Shown piece after piece: positions 1 to 12,683 of a stretch of DNA of 64,000 bases. The position numbers and the translations under genes are program-made. The notes beneath the pieces were generated by a model. It had not been told where the DNA came from, did not search any database, and saw only the letters and a list, made by a program, of their open reading frames with translations. The stretch's first letter is position 1. Each line of letters begins with the position of its first letter. The DNA is from Zoroaster sp. YZ-2022 (Eukaryota > Echinodermata > Asteroidea > Forcipulatida > Zoroasteridae), in NCBI GenBank assembly GCA_029582265.1, contig CM055821.1:40185004-40249003 (forward strand). Direction: 5' to 3'.

Positions 1-2
1 AG

Positions 3-1419
3 GAACCAGTCCGCCAACTTAATGTTGGCGATCCTGAAGTAAAGAATGTGACATCGCTCCAGACTACTGTTGTACCAAGATTACTCGAATGGGAGGATCG
101 TCTGTCGCGATTCTCTGACTGGTCAAAGCTTTTGGGAGCTGTCGCACGCATAAGACGATTGGATCAGAAAGAGAAGGCTACTCTTACCCTCTCTACACCA
201 CAAGAAAGACAGGAGGCAGAAACACAAATTGTGAAGTTAGTTCAAAAACAAGCCTTCCTAGAGGAAATCCAGTCATTGACAAGTTCAGGTAGAGTGATGG
301 CAACTGCCAAAATCTTCAACTTGAATCCATTCCTGGACCGTGAGGGTGTTCTTAGAGTTGGGGGACGCCTGAGAAATGCAGAGGTTGCAGACATCATAAA
401 GTACCCAGCCATTCTACCGAAGGGTAGCAATCTAACTAGGTTGCTCATTTCGCACTTCCACAGCAAAGTGCAACACCAAGGTCGGGGAATGACCTTTAAT
501 GAAGTCAGAGCTAATGGGTACTGGATAATTGGAGGAGCTTAAGAAGTACGGGCTGCTGATCACGTGCATGTGCTCACGTGCAGTACACATTGAGATGCTG
601 GATGATATGACTACGGATAGCTTCATCAATGCTCTTCGGTGCTTCATTGCCATGAGAGGTCCCGTACAACTGTTGCGCTCTGACCAGGGTTCCAATTTTG
701 TTGGAGCAAAAAATGAATTACGAGAAGCATTGAAGGAATTGGATGTGGAGAGAGCTCAAGTCTTCCTGGCAAAGCGTCAATGTCAGTTTGTAATGAATGC
801 GCCACCGCAAGTCATGTCGGGCGTGTGGGAGCGCCAAATCAAAACAGTCAGAAGTGTTTTGTCATCCATCATTCAGCAGACCCCAGGTAGACTTGACGCT
901 GCAACCTTGCGCACCTTCCTCTATGAGGCCATGGCCATTGTGAACAGTCGTCCACTGACGACAACCAATCTTTATGACCCTTTGAGTCCTGAGCCACTCA
1001 CACCAAACCATATTCTCACTATGAAGACAGCAGTGGCCTTACCGCCTCCTGGAAAGTTCGTCAAGGAAGATCTGTATGTAAGAAAACGCTGGAGACGGGT
1101 TCAATATCTGGCCGAACAGTTTTGGGGAAGATGGAGGAAGGAATATCTCTCTTCTCTGTCTTCAAGAGCAAAATGGAGCACTACACGAAGAAACATCAAG
1201 GTGGGAGACGTGGTGTTGGTGAAAGATGAAGATACACCACGCATGGAGTGGCCAATGGCTATTGTGACTGAAACCACTGAAGGTGAAGACCATCTGGTTA
1301 GAAGATGCAAAGTCCAGATTGGCTCCAAAAACCTAGACAAGCAGGGTAAAAGAGTCAACAAGATGTCGGTCCTGGAGCGGCCTATTCAGAAGCTTGTCCT
1401 CTTGTTGGAATCTGAGTAG
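3..1419 (+). pseudogene. BEL/Pao retrotransposon pol, 3' part (RNase H end, integrase), internally deleted
   Basis: The reading frame is open from the window edge, so the element is cut by the window and not by a start codon. Part 1 (3-542) matches the region before the integrase in BEL/Pao elements, with PFLDREGVLRVGGRLRNA and HQGRGMTFNEVRANGYWI. It stops just after that, and a second frame (from about 529 to 1419) resumes at EELKKYGLL, inside the integrase core. The segment normally between them is missing: the HHCC zinc finger and the first catalytic Asp, which lies just before a core of this kind. The second Asp (LRSDQGSNF) and the Glu (GVWERQIKTVRS) are present, followed by the usual C-terminal domain of Pao integrases (KVGDVVLVKDED). 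An integrase without its first Asp and zinc finger cannot work, so this copy is dead. The junction has a GGAGGA stretch, which suggests a deletion at short homology. Family assignment is firm; the original length of the deletion is inferred. Confidence 0.9.
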
Positions 1420-1623
1420 AGGACTCACCTTCCCGTGCCTGAGCACTCCAAGTGACCATCCCAGAAGACTGTCAGAGTGTTTACTGCTCAGTATTGGATC
1501 GTTAAGTTGTTAGACTGTTTCTAAAGTTAAAACGGTTTATGCTTGTTGAATTTAAGTAGAGTGTAGTTGCTTGAAATTACTCATGATTTATTATTTACCT
1601 GATCATTCGTAATTTGGTGGGAG
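1420..1623 (+). other. BEL/Pao 3' untranslated segment and polypurine tract
   Basis: Non-coding spacer between the pol stop and the 3' LTR. It ends in a short purine-rich run, GGTGGGAG (1616-1623), directly before the TG that opens the LTR. That is where a polypurine primer for plus-strand synthesis is expected. No gene is seen here. Confidence 0.6.
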
Positions 1624-2560
1624 TGTAGCGGACGCTCTAGAAATCCTCTTGGTTTATTTTGAGTCATTTTTCCCAACTTAACTTACCTGCATTTTCTAAG
1701 AGGCTTTAGGATGGTAACTAAATATTCCAGATATCATACCTTCAATGTGGCGTAGTTTAGAAAGGATACGGTTGCCTATAAACAGTGTATTTCCTGATGC
1801 ATGAACAATGCATGCTAGAGCCATCCTTTGTTTACATGTGGAGGCCGCCATGTTTGTTATGGTCACATGATCAAAGTTTTAGAATTAGCTAAAATATTCT
1901 TATGTCCTAGATATTGATTCTTTTTTGAAGGTAACATTTTTGCCGGATTGCAATTAAGTTTCTGTAAATTTCTATGGTATTTCTGAGGAAATTTGTGTAA
2001 CTTATAATTTTCCCATAATGCATTGCTTCTTCAAAATGGCCTACTTTTCCGACAATGTGACAATTCCAGTGCTGTTGTTGATGATTCTTAATCCATAATT
2101 TCTGTGATCATCCCAAGATTTAAGCTCACCCTCTACAGGCCCACGAGGTAATGACTGTCTCTTTTTAGTAATGGTTATAATTTTGGTCTTGCATTCATAT
2201 GATTATTGTGAGAAAATAAGGGTTTTTAGAACGAATTTTAGTGTCATTTATACATACTGCATATCACACTGCCCACGTAAATGTATGTGTTTATTGCTCT
2301 AGGTTAAATGAAGTTTTGGAACTTTTCATTGTGACATTATCAGTTGTTTTCCCATATTGTTGAGATCTATACTCATTACTATTGTTGGTATTTTCCTGTT
2401 TGATAGATCTTACGATGTCTATATAGAGATTTCATGAAGTCAAGATTTATGGTCAAAGATGTGCATCTTGAAACAAGAATAAAGACTCAAAGTCAAGGCA
2501 TCTGTAAGAACGTGTCCGCCAAATCGTTTAATTGAGTATTGGTAGTCGGGTGCAGCTACA
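1624..2560 (+). mobile_element. 3' LTR of the BEL/Pao element
   Basis: The 937-bp segment starts with TGTAGC and ends with GCTACA, a perfect 6-bp inverted end pair with the canonical TG...CA. It follows a polypurine tract and the pol gene in the right orientation. An AATAAA-type signal (AAGAATAAAGAC, near 2477) lies in its 3' part. The satellite repeat begins at the very next base (CTATTTCCC), in the middle of a satellite unit, so the element appears to have jumped into the array. The 5' LTR lies outside the window, so the target duplication cannot be checked. Confidence 0.8.
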
Positions 2561-5500
2561 CTATTTCCCATCAATGAGACTACCTTACTAAAGTGGTAAA
2601 TATTTCAATACACAATACACAATACACAATAGCCAGGCCCTCTTGGACAACACAGAGTTCAAAGCTCTATTTCCCACCAATGAGACTACCTCACTGAAGT
2701 TGTAAATATTTCAGTACACAATTCACAATAGCCAGGCCCTCTTGGACAACACAGAGTTCAAAGCTCTATTTCCCATCAATGAGACTACCTTACTAAAGTG
2801 GTAAATATTTCAATACACAATACACAATACACAATAGCCAGGCCCTCTTGGACAACACAGAGTTCAAAGCTCTATTTCCCACCAATGAGACTACCTCACT
2901 GAAGTTGTAAATATTTCAGTACACAATTCACAATAGCCAGGCCCTCTTGGACAACACAGAGTTCAAAGCTCTATTTCCCACCAATGAGACTACCTCACTC
3001 AAGTGGTAAATATTTAAATACACAATACACAATAGCCAGGCCCTCTTGGACAACACAGAGTTCAAAGCTCTATTTCCCACCAATGAGACTACCTCACTGA
3101 AGTGGTAAATATTTCAGTACACAATACACAGTAGCCAGGCCCTCTTGGACAACACAGAGTTCAAAGCTCTATTTCCCATCAATGAGACTAAAGTGGTAAA
3201 TATTTCAATACACAATACACAATACACAATATTGCCCTCTTGGACAACACAGAGTTCAAAGCTCTATTTCCCACCAATGAGACTACCTCACTCACTATGA
3301 ATAACTTTACCCTGAAAATGTCCTGAAAATCTGTTTTGCTGTGAAATAACAGTTCACCATAATTTCACGGCAATTTCATGGTGTTTCTTCCTCTCAGATA
3401 TTGGCAATAATGTTCACAGTGATTTCAGGGCAAATTCATGGCACTCTCGAGAATTAATGAGCTGCCCCAAAACTACCACAAGAAGTTCATGGCGTTTTCA
3501 CAGCGTTTTCACGGCAAAGGAATTCCAAGAGTATTTCATGGTGTTTTCACAGTGTTGTGTCGTCATGAAATTGCAGTGAACTATTTATTTCATGGTAAAG
3601 CAGATTTTCAGGGCATTTTCAGGGTAAAGTTATTCATAGTGACTGAAGTTGTAAATATTTCAGTACACAATTCACAATAGCCAGGCCCTCTTGGACAACA
3701 CAGAGTTCAAAGCTCTATTTCCCATCAATGCGACTACCTTACTAAAGTGGTAAATATTTCAATACACAATACACAATACACAATAGCCAGGCCCTCTTGG
3801 ACAACACAGAGTTCAATACTCTATTTCCCACCAATGAGACTACCTCGCTGAAGTGGTAAATATTTCAGTACACAATACACAGTAGCCAGGCCCGCTTGGA
3901 CAACACAGAGTTCAAAGCTCTATTTCCCATCAATGAGACTACCTTACTAAAGTGGTAAATATTTCAATACACAATACACAATAGCCAGGCCCTCTTGGAC
4001 AACACAGTGTTCAAAGCTCTATTTCCCACCAATGAGACTACCTCACTGAAGTGGTAAATATTTCAGTACACAATACACAGTAGCCAGGCCCACTTGGACA
4101 ACACAGAGTTCAAAGCTCTATTTCCCATCAATGAGACTACCTTACTAAAGTGGTAAATATTTCAATACACAATACACAATACACAATAGCCAGGCCCTCT
4201 TGGACAACACAGAGTTCAAAGCTCTATTTCCCACCAATGAGACTACCTCACTGAAGTTGTAAATATTTCAGTACACAATTCACAATAGCCAGGCCCTCTT
4301 GGACAACACAGAGTTCAAAGCTCTATTTCCCATCAATGAGACTACCTTACTAAAGTGGTAAATATTTCAATACACAATACACAATACACAATAGCCAGGC
4401 CCTCTTGGACAACACAGAGTTCAAAGCTCTATTTCCCACCAATGAGACTACCTCACTGAAGTTGTAAATATTTCAGTACACAATTCACAATAGCCAGGCC
4501 CTCTTGGACAACACAGAGTTCAAAGCTCTATTTCCCACCAATGAGACTACCTCACTCAAGTGGTAAATATTTCAATACACAATACACAATAGCCAGGCAC
4601 TCTTGGACAACACAGAGTTCAAAGCTCTATTTCCCACCAATGAGACTACTTCACTGAAGTGGTAAATATTTCAGTACACAATACACAGTAGCCAGGCCCT
4701 CTTGGACAACACAGAGTTCAAAGCTCTATTTCCCATCAATGAGACTAAAGTGGTAAATATTTCAATACACAATACACAATACACAATATTGCCCTCTTGG
4801 ACAACACAGAGTTCAAAGCTCTATTTCCCACCAATGAGACTACCTCACTGAAGTTGTAAATATTTCAGTACACAATTCACAATAGCCAGGCCCTCTTGGA
4901 CAACACAGAGTTCAAAGCTCTATTTCCCATCAATGAGACTACCTTACTAAAGTGGTAAATATTTCAATACACAATGCACAATACACAATAGCCAGGCCCT
5001 CTTGGACAACACAGAGTTCAATACTCTATTTCCCACCAATGAGACTACCTCGCTGAAGTGGTAAATATTTCAGTACACAATACACAGTAGCCAGGCCCGC
5101 TTGGACAACACAGAGTTCAAAGCTCTATTTCCCATCAATGAGACTACCTTACTAAAGTGGTAAATATTTCAATACACAATACACAATACCCAGGCCCTCT
5201 TGGACAACACAGTGTTCAAAGCTCTATTTCCCACCAATGAGACTACCTCACTGAAGTGGTAAATATTTCAGTACACAATTCACAATAGCCAGGCCCTCTT
5301 GGACAACACAGAGTTCAAAGCTCTATTTCCCACCAATGAGACTACCTCACTCAAGTGGTAAATATTTCAATACACAATACACAATAGCCAGGCACTCTTG
5401 GACAACACAGAGTTCAAAGCTCTATTTCCCACCAATGAGACTACTTCACTGAAGTGGTAAATATTTCAGTACACAATACACAGTAGCCAGGCCCTCTTGG

Positions 5501-8500
5501 ACAACACAGAGTTCAAAGCTCTATTTCCCATCAATGAGACTAAAGTGGTAAATATTTCAATACACAATACACAATACACAATATTGCCCTCTTGGACAAC
5601 ACAGAGTTCAAAGCTCTATTTCCCACCAATGAGACTACCTCACTGAAGTTGTAAATATTTCAGTACACAATTCACAATAGCCAGGCCCTCTTGGACAACA
5701 CAGAGTTCAAAGCTCTATTTCCCATCAATGAGACTACCTTACTAAAGTGGTAAATATTTCAATACACAATGCACAATACACAATAGCCAGGCCCTCTTGG
5801 ACAACACAGAGTTCAATACTCTATTTCCCACCAATGAGACTACCTCGCTGAAGTGGTAAATATTTCAGTACACAATACACAGTAGCCAGGCCCGCTTGGA
5901 CAACACAGAGTTCAAAGCTCTATTTCCCATCAATGAGACTACCTTACTAAAGTGGTAAATATTTCAATACACAATACACAATAGCCAGGCCCTCTTGGAC
6001 AACACAGTGTTCAAAGCTCTATTTCCCATTAATGTGACTACCTCACTAAAGTGGTAAATATTTCAGTACACAATACACAATAGCCAGGCCCACTTGGACA
6101 ACACAGAGTTCAAAGCTCTATTTCCCACCAACGAGACTACCTCACTGAAGTGGTAAATATTTCAGTACACAATACACAATAGCCAGGCCCACTTGGACAA
6201 TCAACACAGAGTTCAAAGCTCTATTTTTCCCACCAACGAGACTACCTCACTCAAGTAGTAAATATTTCAGTACACAATACACAATAGCCAGGCCCTCTTG
6301 GACAACACCCACGAACGAGACTACCTCACTCAAGTGGTAAATATTTCAGTACACAATACACAATACACAATAGCCAGGCCCTCTTGGACAACACAGAGTT
6401 CAATGCTCTATTTCCCACCAATGAGACTACCTCACTGAAATGGTAAATATTTCAGTACACAATACACAGTAGCCAGGCCCCCTTGGACAACACAGAGTTC
6501 AAAGCTCTATTTCCCATCAATGAGACTACCTTACTAAAGTGGTAAATATTTCAATACAGAATACACAATAGCTAGGCCCCCTTGGACAACACAGTGTTCA
6601 AAGCTCTATTTCCCATTAATGTGACTACCTCACTAAAGTGGTAAATATTTCAGTACACAATACACAATAGCCAGGCCCTCTTGGACAACACAGAGTTCAG
6701 AGCTCTATTTCCCACCAACGAGACTACCTCACTGAAGTGGTAAATATTTCAGTACACAATACACAATAGCCAGGCCCTCTTGGACAATCAACACAGAGTT
6801 CAAAGCTCTATTTTTCCCACCAACGAGACTACCTCACTCAAGTAGTAAATATTTCAGTACACAATACACAATAGCCATGCCCTCTTGGACAACACCCACC
6901 AACGAGACTACCTCACTCAAGTGGTAAATATTTCAATACACAATACACAATAGCCAGGCACTCTTGGACAACACAGAGTTCAAAGCTCTATTTCCCACCA
7001 ATGAGACTACTTCACTGAAGTGGTAAATATTTAAATACACAATACACAATAGCCAGGCCCTCTTGGACAACACAGAGTTCAAAGCTCTATTTCCCACCAA
7101 TGAGACTACCTCACTGAAGTGGTAAATATTTCAGTACACAATACACAGTAGCCAGGCCCTCTTGGACAACACAGAGTTCAAAGCTCTATTTCCCATCAAT
7201 GAGACTAAAGTGGTAAATATTTCAATACACAATACACAATACACAATATTGCCCTCTTGGACAACACAGAGTTCAAAGCTCTATTTCCCACCAATGAGAC
7301 TACCTCACTGAAGTTGTAAATATTTCAGTACACAATTCACAATAGCCAGGCCCTCTTGGACAACACAGAGTTCAAAGCTCTATTTCCCATCAATGCGACT
7401 ACCTTACTAAAGTGGTAAATATTTCAATACACAATACACAATACACAATAGCCAGGCCCTCTTGGACAACACAGAGTTCAATACTCTATTTCCCACCAAT
7501 GAGACTACCTCGCTGAAGTGGTAAATATTTCAGTACACAATACACAGTAGCCAGGCCCGCTTGGACAACACAGAGTTCAAAGCTCTATTTCCCATCAATG
7601 AGACTACCTTACTAAAGTGGTAAATATTTCAATACACAATACACAATAGCCAGGCCCTCTTGGACAACACAGTGTTCAAAGCTCTATTTCCCACCAATGA
7701 GACTACCTCACTGAAGTGGTAAATATTTCAGTACACAATACACAGTAGCCAGGCCCTCTTGGACAACACAGAGTTCAAAGCTCTATTTCCCATCAATGAG
7801 ACTACCTTACTAAAGTGGTAAATATTTCAATACACAATACACAATAGCCAGGCCCTCTTGGACAACACAGAGTTCAAAGCTCTATTTCCCACCAATGAGA
7901 CTACCTCACTGAAGTTGTAAATATTTCAGTACACAATTCACAATAGCCAGGCCCTCTTGGACAACACAGAGTTCAAAGCTCTATTTCCCATCAATGAGAC
8001 TACCTTACTAAAGTGGTAAATATTTCAATACACAATACACAATACACAATAGCCAGGCCCTCTTGGACAACACAGAGTTCAAAGCTCTATTTCCCACCAA
8101 TGAGACTACCTCACTGAAGTTGTAAATATTTCAGTACACAATTCACAATAGCCAGGCCCTCTTGGACAACACAGAGTTCAAAGCTCTATTTCCCACCAAT
8201 GAGACTACCTCACTCAAGTGGTAAATATTTCAATACACAATACACAATAGCCAGGCACTCTTGGACAACACAGAGTTCAAAGCTCTATTTCCCACCAATG
8301 AGACTACTTCACTGAAGTGGTAAATATTTCAGTACACAATACACAGTAGCCAGGCCCTCTTGGACAACACAGAGTTCAAAGCTCTATTTCCCATCAATGA
8401 GACTAAAGTGGTAAATATTTCAATACACACACACAATACACAATATTGCCCTCTTGGACAACACAGAGTTCAAAGCTCTATTTCCCACCAATGAGACTAC

Positions 8501-11500
8501 CTCACTGAAGTTGTAAATATTTCAGTACACAATTCACAATAGCCAGGCCCTCTTGGACAACACAGAGTTCAAAGCTCTATTTCCCATCAATGAGACTACC
8601 TTACTAAAGTGGTAAATATTTCAATACACAATGCACAATACACAATAGCCAGGCCCTCTTGGACAACACAGAGTTCAATACTCTATTTCCCACCAATGAG
8701 ACTACCTCGCTGAAGTGGTAAATATTTCAGTACACAATACACAGTAGCCAGGCCCGCTTGGACAACACAGAGTTCAAAGCTCTATTTCCCATCAATGAGA
8801 CTACCTTACTAAAGTGGTAAATATTTCAATACACAATACACAATACCCAGGCCCTCTTGGACAACACAGTGTTCAAAGCTCTATTTCCCACCAATGAGAC
8901 TACCTCACTGAAGTGGTAAATATTTCAGTACACAATACACAGTAGCCAGGCCCTCTTGGACAACACAGAGTTCAAAGCTCTATTTCCCATCAATGAGACT
9001 ACCTTACTAAAGTGGTAAATATTTCAATACACAATACACAATACACAATACACAATAGCCAGGCCCTCTTGGACAACACAGAGTTCAAAGCTCTATTTCC
9101 CACCAATGAGACTACCTCACTGAAGTTGTAAATATTTCAGTACACAATTCACAATAGCCAGGCCCTCTTGGACAACACAGAGTTCAAAGCTCTATTTCCC
9201 ATCAATGAGACTACCTTACTAAAGTGGTAAATATTTCAATACACAATACACAATACCCAGGCCCTCTTGGACAACACAGTGTTCAAAGCTCTATTTCCCA
9301 CCAATGAGACTACCTCACTGAAGTGGTAAATATTTCAGTACACAATACACAGTAGCCAGGCCCTCTTGGACAACACAGAGTTCAAAGCTCTATTTCCCAC
9401 CAATGAGACTACCTCACTGAAGTTGTAAATATTTCAGTACACAATTCACAATAGCCAGGCCCTCTTGGACAACACAGAGTTCAAAGCTCTATTTCCCATC
9501 AATGAGACTACCTTACTAAAGTGGTAAATATTTCAATACACAATACACAATACACAATACACAATAGCCAGGCCCTCTTGGACAACACAGAGTTCAATAC
9601 TCTATTTCCCACCAATGAGACTACCTCGCTGAAGTGGTAAATATTTCAGTACACAATACACAGTAGCCAGGCCCGCTTGGACAACACAGAGTTCAAAGCT
9701 CTATTTCCCATCAATGAGACTACCTTACTAAAGTGGTAAATATTTCAATACACAATACACAATAGCCAGGCCCTCTTGGACAACACAGTGTTCAAAGCTC
9801 TATTTCCCACCAATGAGACTACCTCACTGAAGTGGTAAATATTTCAGTACACAATACACAGTAGCCAGGCCCACTTGGACAACACAGAGTTCAAAGCTCT
9901 ATTTCCAATCAATGAGACTACCTTACTAAAGTGGTAAATATTTCAATACACATTAATACACAATAGCCAGGCCCTCTTGGACAACACAGAGTTCAAAGCT
10001 CTATTTCCCACCAATGAGACTACCTCACTGAAGTTGTAAATATTTCAGTACACAATTCACAATAGCCAGGCCCTCTTGGACAACACAGAGTTCAAAGCTC
10101 TATTTCCCATCAATGAGACTACCTTACTAAAGTGGTAAATATTTCAATACACAATACACAATACACAATAGCCAGGCCCTCTTGGACAACACAGAGTTCA
10201 AAGCTCTATTTCCCACCAATGAGACTACCTCACTGAAGTTGTAAATATTTCAGTACACAATACACAATAGCCAGGCCCTCTTGGACAACACAGAGTTCAA
10301 AGCTCTATTTCCCACCAATGAGACTACCTCACTCAAGTGGTAAATATTTCAATACACAATACACAATAGCCAGGCACTCTTGGACAACACAGAGTTCAAA
10401 GCTCTATTTCCCACCAATGAGACTACTTCACTGAAGTGGTAAATATTTCAGTACACAATACACAGTAGCCAGGCCCTCTTGGACAACACAGAGTTCAAAG
10501 CTCTATTTCCCATCAATGAGACTAAAGTGGTAAATATTTCAATACACAATACACAATACACAATATTGCCCTCTTGGACAACACAGAGTTCAAGCTCTAT
10601 TTCCCACCAATGAGACTACCTCACTGAAGTTGTAAATATTTCAGTACACAATTCACAATAGCCAGGCCCTCTTGGACAACACAGAGTTCAAAGCTCTATT
10701 TCCCATCAATGAGACTACCTTACTAAAGTGGTAAATATTTCAATACACAATGCACAATACACAATAGCCAGGCCCTCTTGGACAACACAGAGTTCAATAC
10801 TCTATTTCCCACCAATGAGACTACCTCGCTGAAGTGGTAAATATTTCAGTACACAATACACAGTAGCCAGGCCCGCTTGGACAACACAGAGTTCAAAGCT
10901 CTATTTCCCATCAATGAGACTACCTTACTAAAGTGGTAAATATTTCAATACACAATACACAATAGCCAGGCCCTCTTGGACAACACAGTGTTCAAAGCTC
11001 TATTTCCCATTAATGTGACTACCTCACTAAAGTGGTAAATATTTCAGTACACAATACACAATAGCCAGGCCCACTTGGACAACACAGAGTTCAAAGCTCT
11101 ATTTCCCACCAACGAGACTACCTCACTGAAGTGGTAAATATTTCAGTACACAATACACAATAGCCAGGCCCACTTGGACAATCAACACAGAGTTCAAAGC
11201 TCTATTTTCCCACCAACGAGACTACCTCACTCAAGTAGTAAATATTTCAGTACACAATACACAATAGCCAGGCCCTCTTGGACAACACCCACGAACGAGA
11301 CTACCTCACTCAAGTGGTAAATATTTCAGTACACAATACACAATACACAATAGCCAGGCCCTCTTGGACAACACAGAGTTCAATGCTCTATTTCCCACCA
11401 ATGAGACTACCTCACTGAAATGGTAAATATTTCAGTACACAATACACAGTAGCCAGGCCCCCTTGGACAACACAGAGTTCAAAGCTCTATTTCCCATCAA

Positions 11501-12080
11501 TGAGACTACCTTACTAAAGTGGTAAATATTTCAATACAGAATACACAATAGCTAGGCCCCCTTGGACAACACAGTGTTCAAAGCTCTATTTCCCATTAAT
11601 GTGACTACCTCACTAAAGTGGTAAATATTTCAGTACACAATACACAATAGCCAGGCCCTCTTGGACAACACAGAGTTCAGAGCTCTATTTCCCACCAACG
11701 AGACTACCTCACTGAAGTGGTAAATATTTCAGTACACAATACACAATAGCCAGGCCCTCTTGGACAATCAACACAGAGTTCAAAGCTCTATTTTTCCCAC
11801 CAACGAGACTACCTCACTCAAGTAGTAAATATTTCAGTACACAATACACAATAGCCATGCCCTCTTGGACAACACCCACCAACGAGACTACCTCACTCAA
11901 GTGGTAAATATTTCAGTACACAATACACAATAGCCAGGCCCTCTTGGACAACACAGAGTTCAAAGCTCTATTTCCCATCAATGAGACTACCTCACTAAAG
12001 TGGTAAATATTTCAATACACAATACACAATAGCCAGGCCCACTTGGACAACACAGAGTTCAAAGCTCTATTTCCCATCGA
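2561..12080 (+). repeat. ~99-107 bp satellite array, copy A
   Basis: About 9.5 kb of head-to-tail units, interrupted once by a MITE (3293-3641). A unit runs roughly GCCAGGCCCTCTTGGACAAC, then CTATTTCCCACCAATGAGAC, then GTAAATATTTCAGTACACAA and ends in a short CACAATA repeat. Length varies because the ACACAATACACAATA tail has one to four copies. Several variants are interspersed: CATCAATGAG/TTACTAAAGTGG with ATTTCAAT; CACCAATGAG/TCACTGAAGTTG with ACAATTCAC; a short unit with AATATTGCCCTC; and units with AATCAACACAG. Blocks of many units are themselves repeated: about 5980-6950 recurs at about 10960-11930, with an offset near 4980. That points to unequal crossover. There are no genes inside; small open frames here are by-products of the repeat. 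Confidence 0.95.
3293..3641 (+). mobile_element. CACTA-type (EnSpm-like) MITE, copy 1, 349 bp
   Basis: The element starts CACTATGAATAACTTTACC and ends with the reverse complement of this, so the terminal inverted repeats are perfect for at least 19 bp. It is flanked by ACT on both sides (3290-3292 and 3642-3644), a 3-bp target duplication. CACTA ends plus a 3-bp duplication are the hallmarks of the CACTA/EnSpm superfamily. The interior has many short motifs of the TTTCATGG/TTTTCACGGC kind, like the subterminal repeats bound by CACTA transposases. There is no transposase, so it depends on a partner elsewhere. The uninterrupted satellite unit (CCTCACTGAAGTTG) occurs many times nearby and shows the empty site. 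A 243-bp open frame crossing its end (3438-3680) looks fortuitous. Confidence 0.85.
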
Positions 12081-12683
12081 TGTACAAGATAGTCCGGGGT
12101 CACAATATTACTCAGATCATTTAAAGTTTGTTAGATTTCCAAGGCCACAAAAGGCTCATTTTACTCTTACAAAATGTTATGGGTAAACAATTCGTTTAAT
12201 TCTGATGTATTGTAAGTTAAACGTTTAAACTGTTAAGTAGTTCTTGGTTGGTGCGGAAGGTTACGTACAAGGGCTCTGACGGAAAAGGTCAGGGAGGATG
12301 ATAAAGGTTGCTGACCTGTTTTTTTTCTTGTTCGACTCGTGGTTCACAAGTAGCCATTTTTGTAAACAGCGGGAAGATTAATTTTACCATTTCACCCGTT
12401 TGAGTGGCGTTTGCCTAATGATGCAAGGGTAATTGGCGAGGAAGGAAAAGCACTTTTTATAGCCTTGGCTGTTTTTTTTTGTGGCGCTGAGTGACTGAAG
12501 AAATAAACAATAACGGGAGATGTGTATCCAAATGCTAGAGTCCTTGTGAGATTTATTTATCGCACCCGAAGTCTACAAATGGTAACACGGATGGGGTACA
12601 GCATACAAGCTTTATAGCTACAAAGTACAGTATGCTCACAAGGACATGCATCACTGAGCTAAGTCATAAACAGCCCAAGGAAG
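12081..12683 (+). mobile_element. Possible 5' LTR (interrupted) of the host Gypsy, copy A
   Basis: Non-coding sequence between the satellite and the truncated LINE. It begins TGTACAAGATAG exactly where the satellite stops. If it continues after the LINE to the CTTGTGACA at about 15001-15009, it would form an LTR of roughly 680 bp with TG...CA ends upstream of the gag gene. It holds AATAAACAATAACGGG (about 12503) and ATTTATTTATCGC. No second LTR is visible (the other end lies beyond the contig break), so the LTR identity is inferred from position only. The same sequence is present inverted at 35054-35655. Confidence 0.4.

Noticed and set aside
3438..3680. Open frame of 80 codons across the end of the MITE in the satellite
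   Set aside because: It crosses from the MITE into satellite units, has no family signature, and its reading depends on the repeat; treated as chance.
2561..12080. Possible CRISPR-like array or telomeric repeat
   Set aside because: Units are directly tandem without unique spacers, the sequence is eukaryotic, and the unit is ~100 bp, so it is a satellite.
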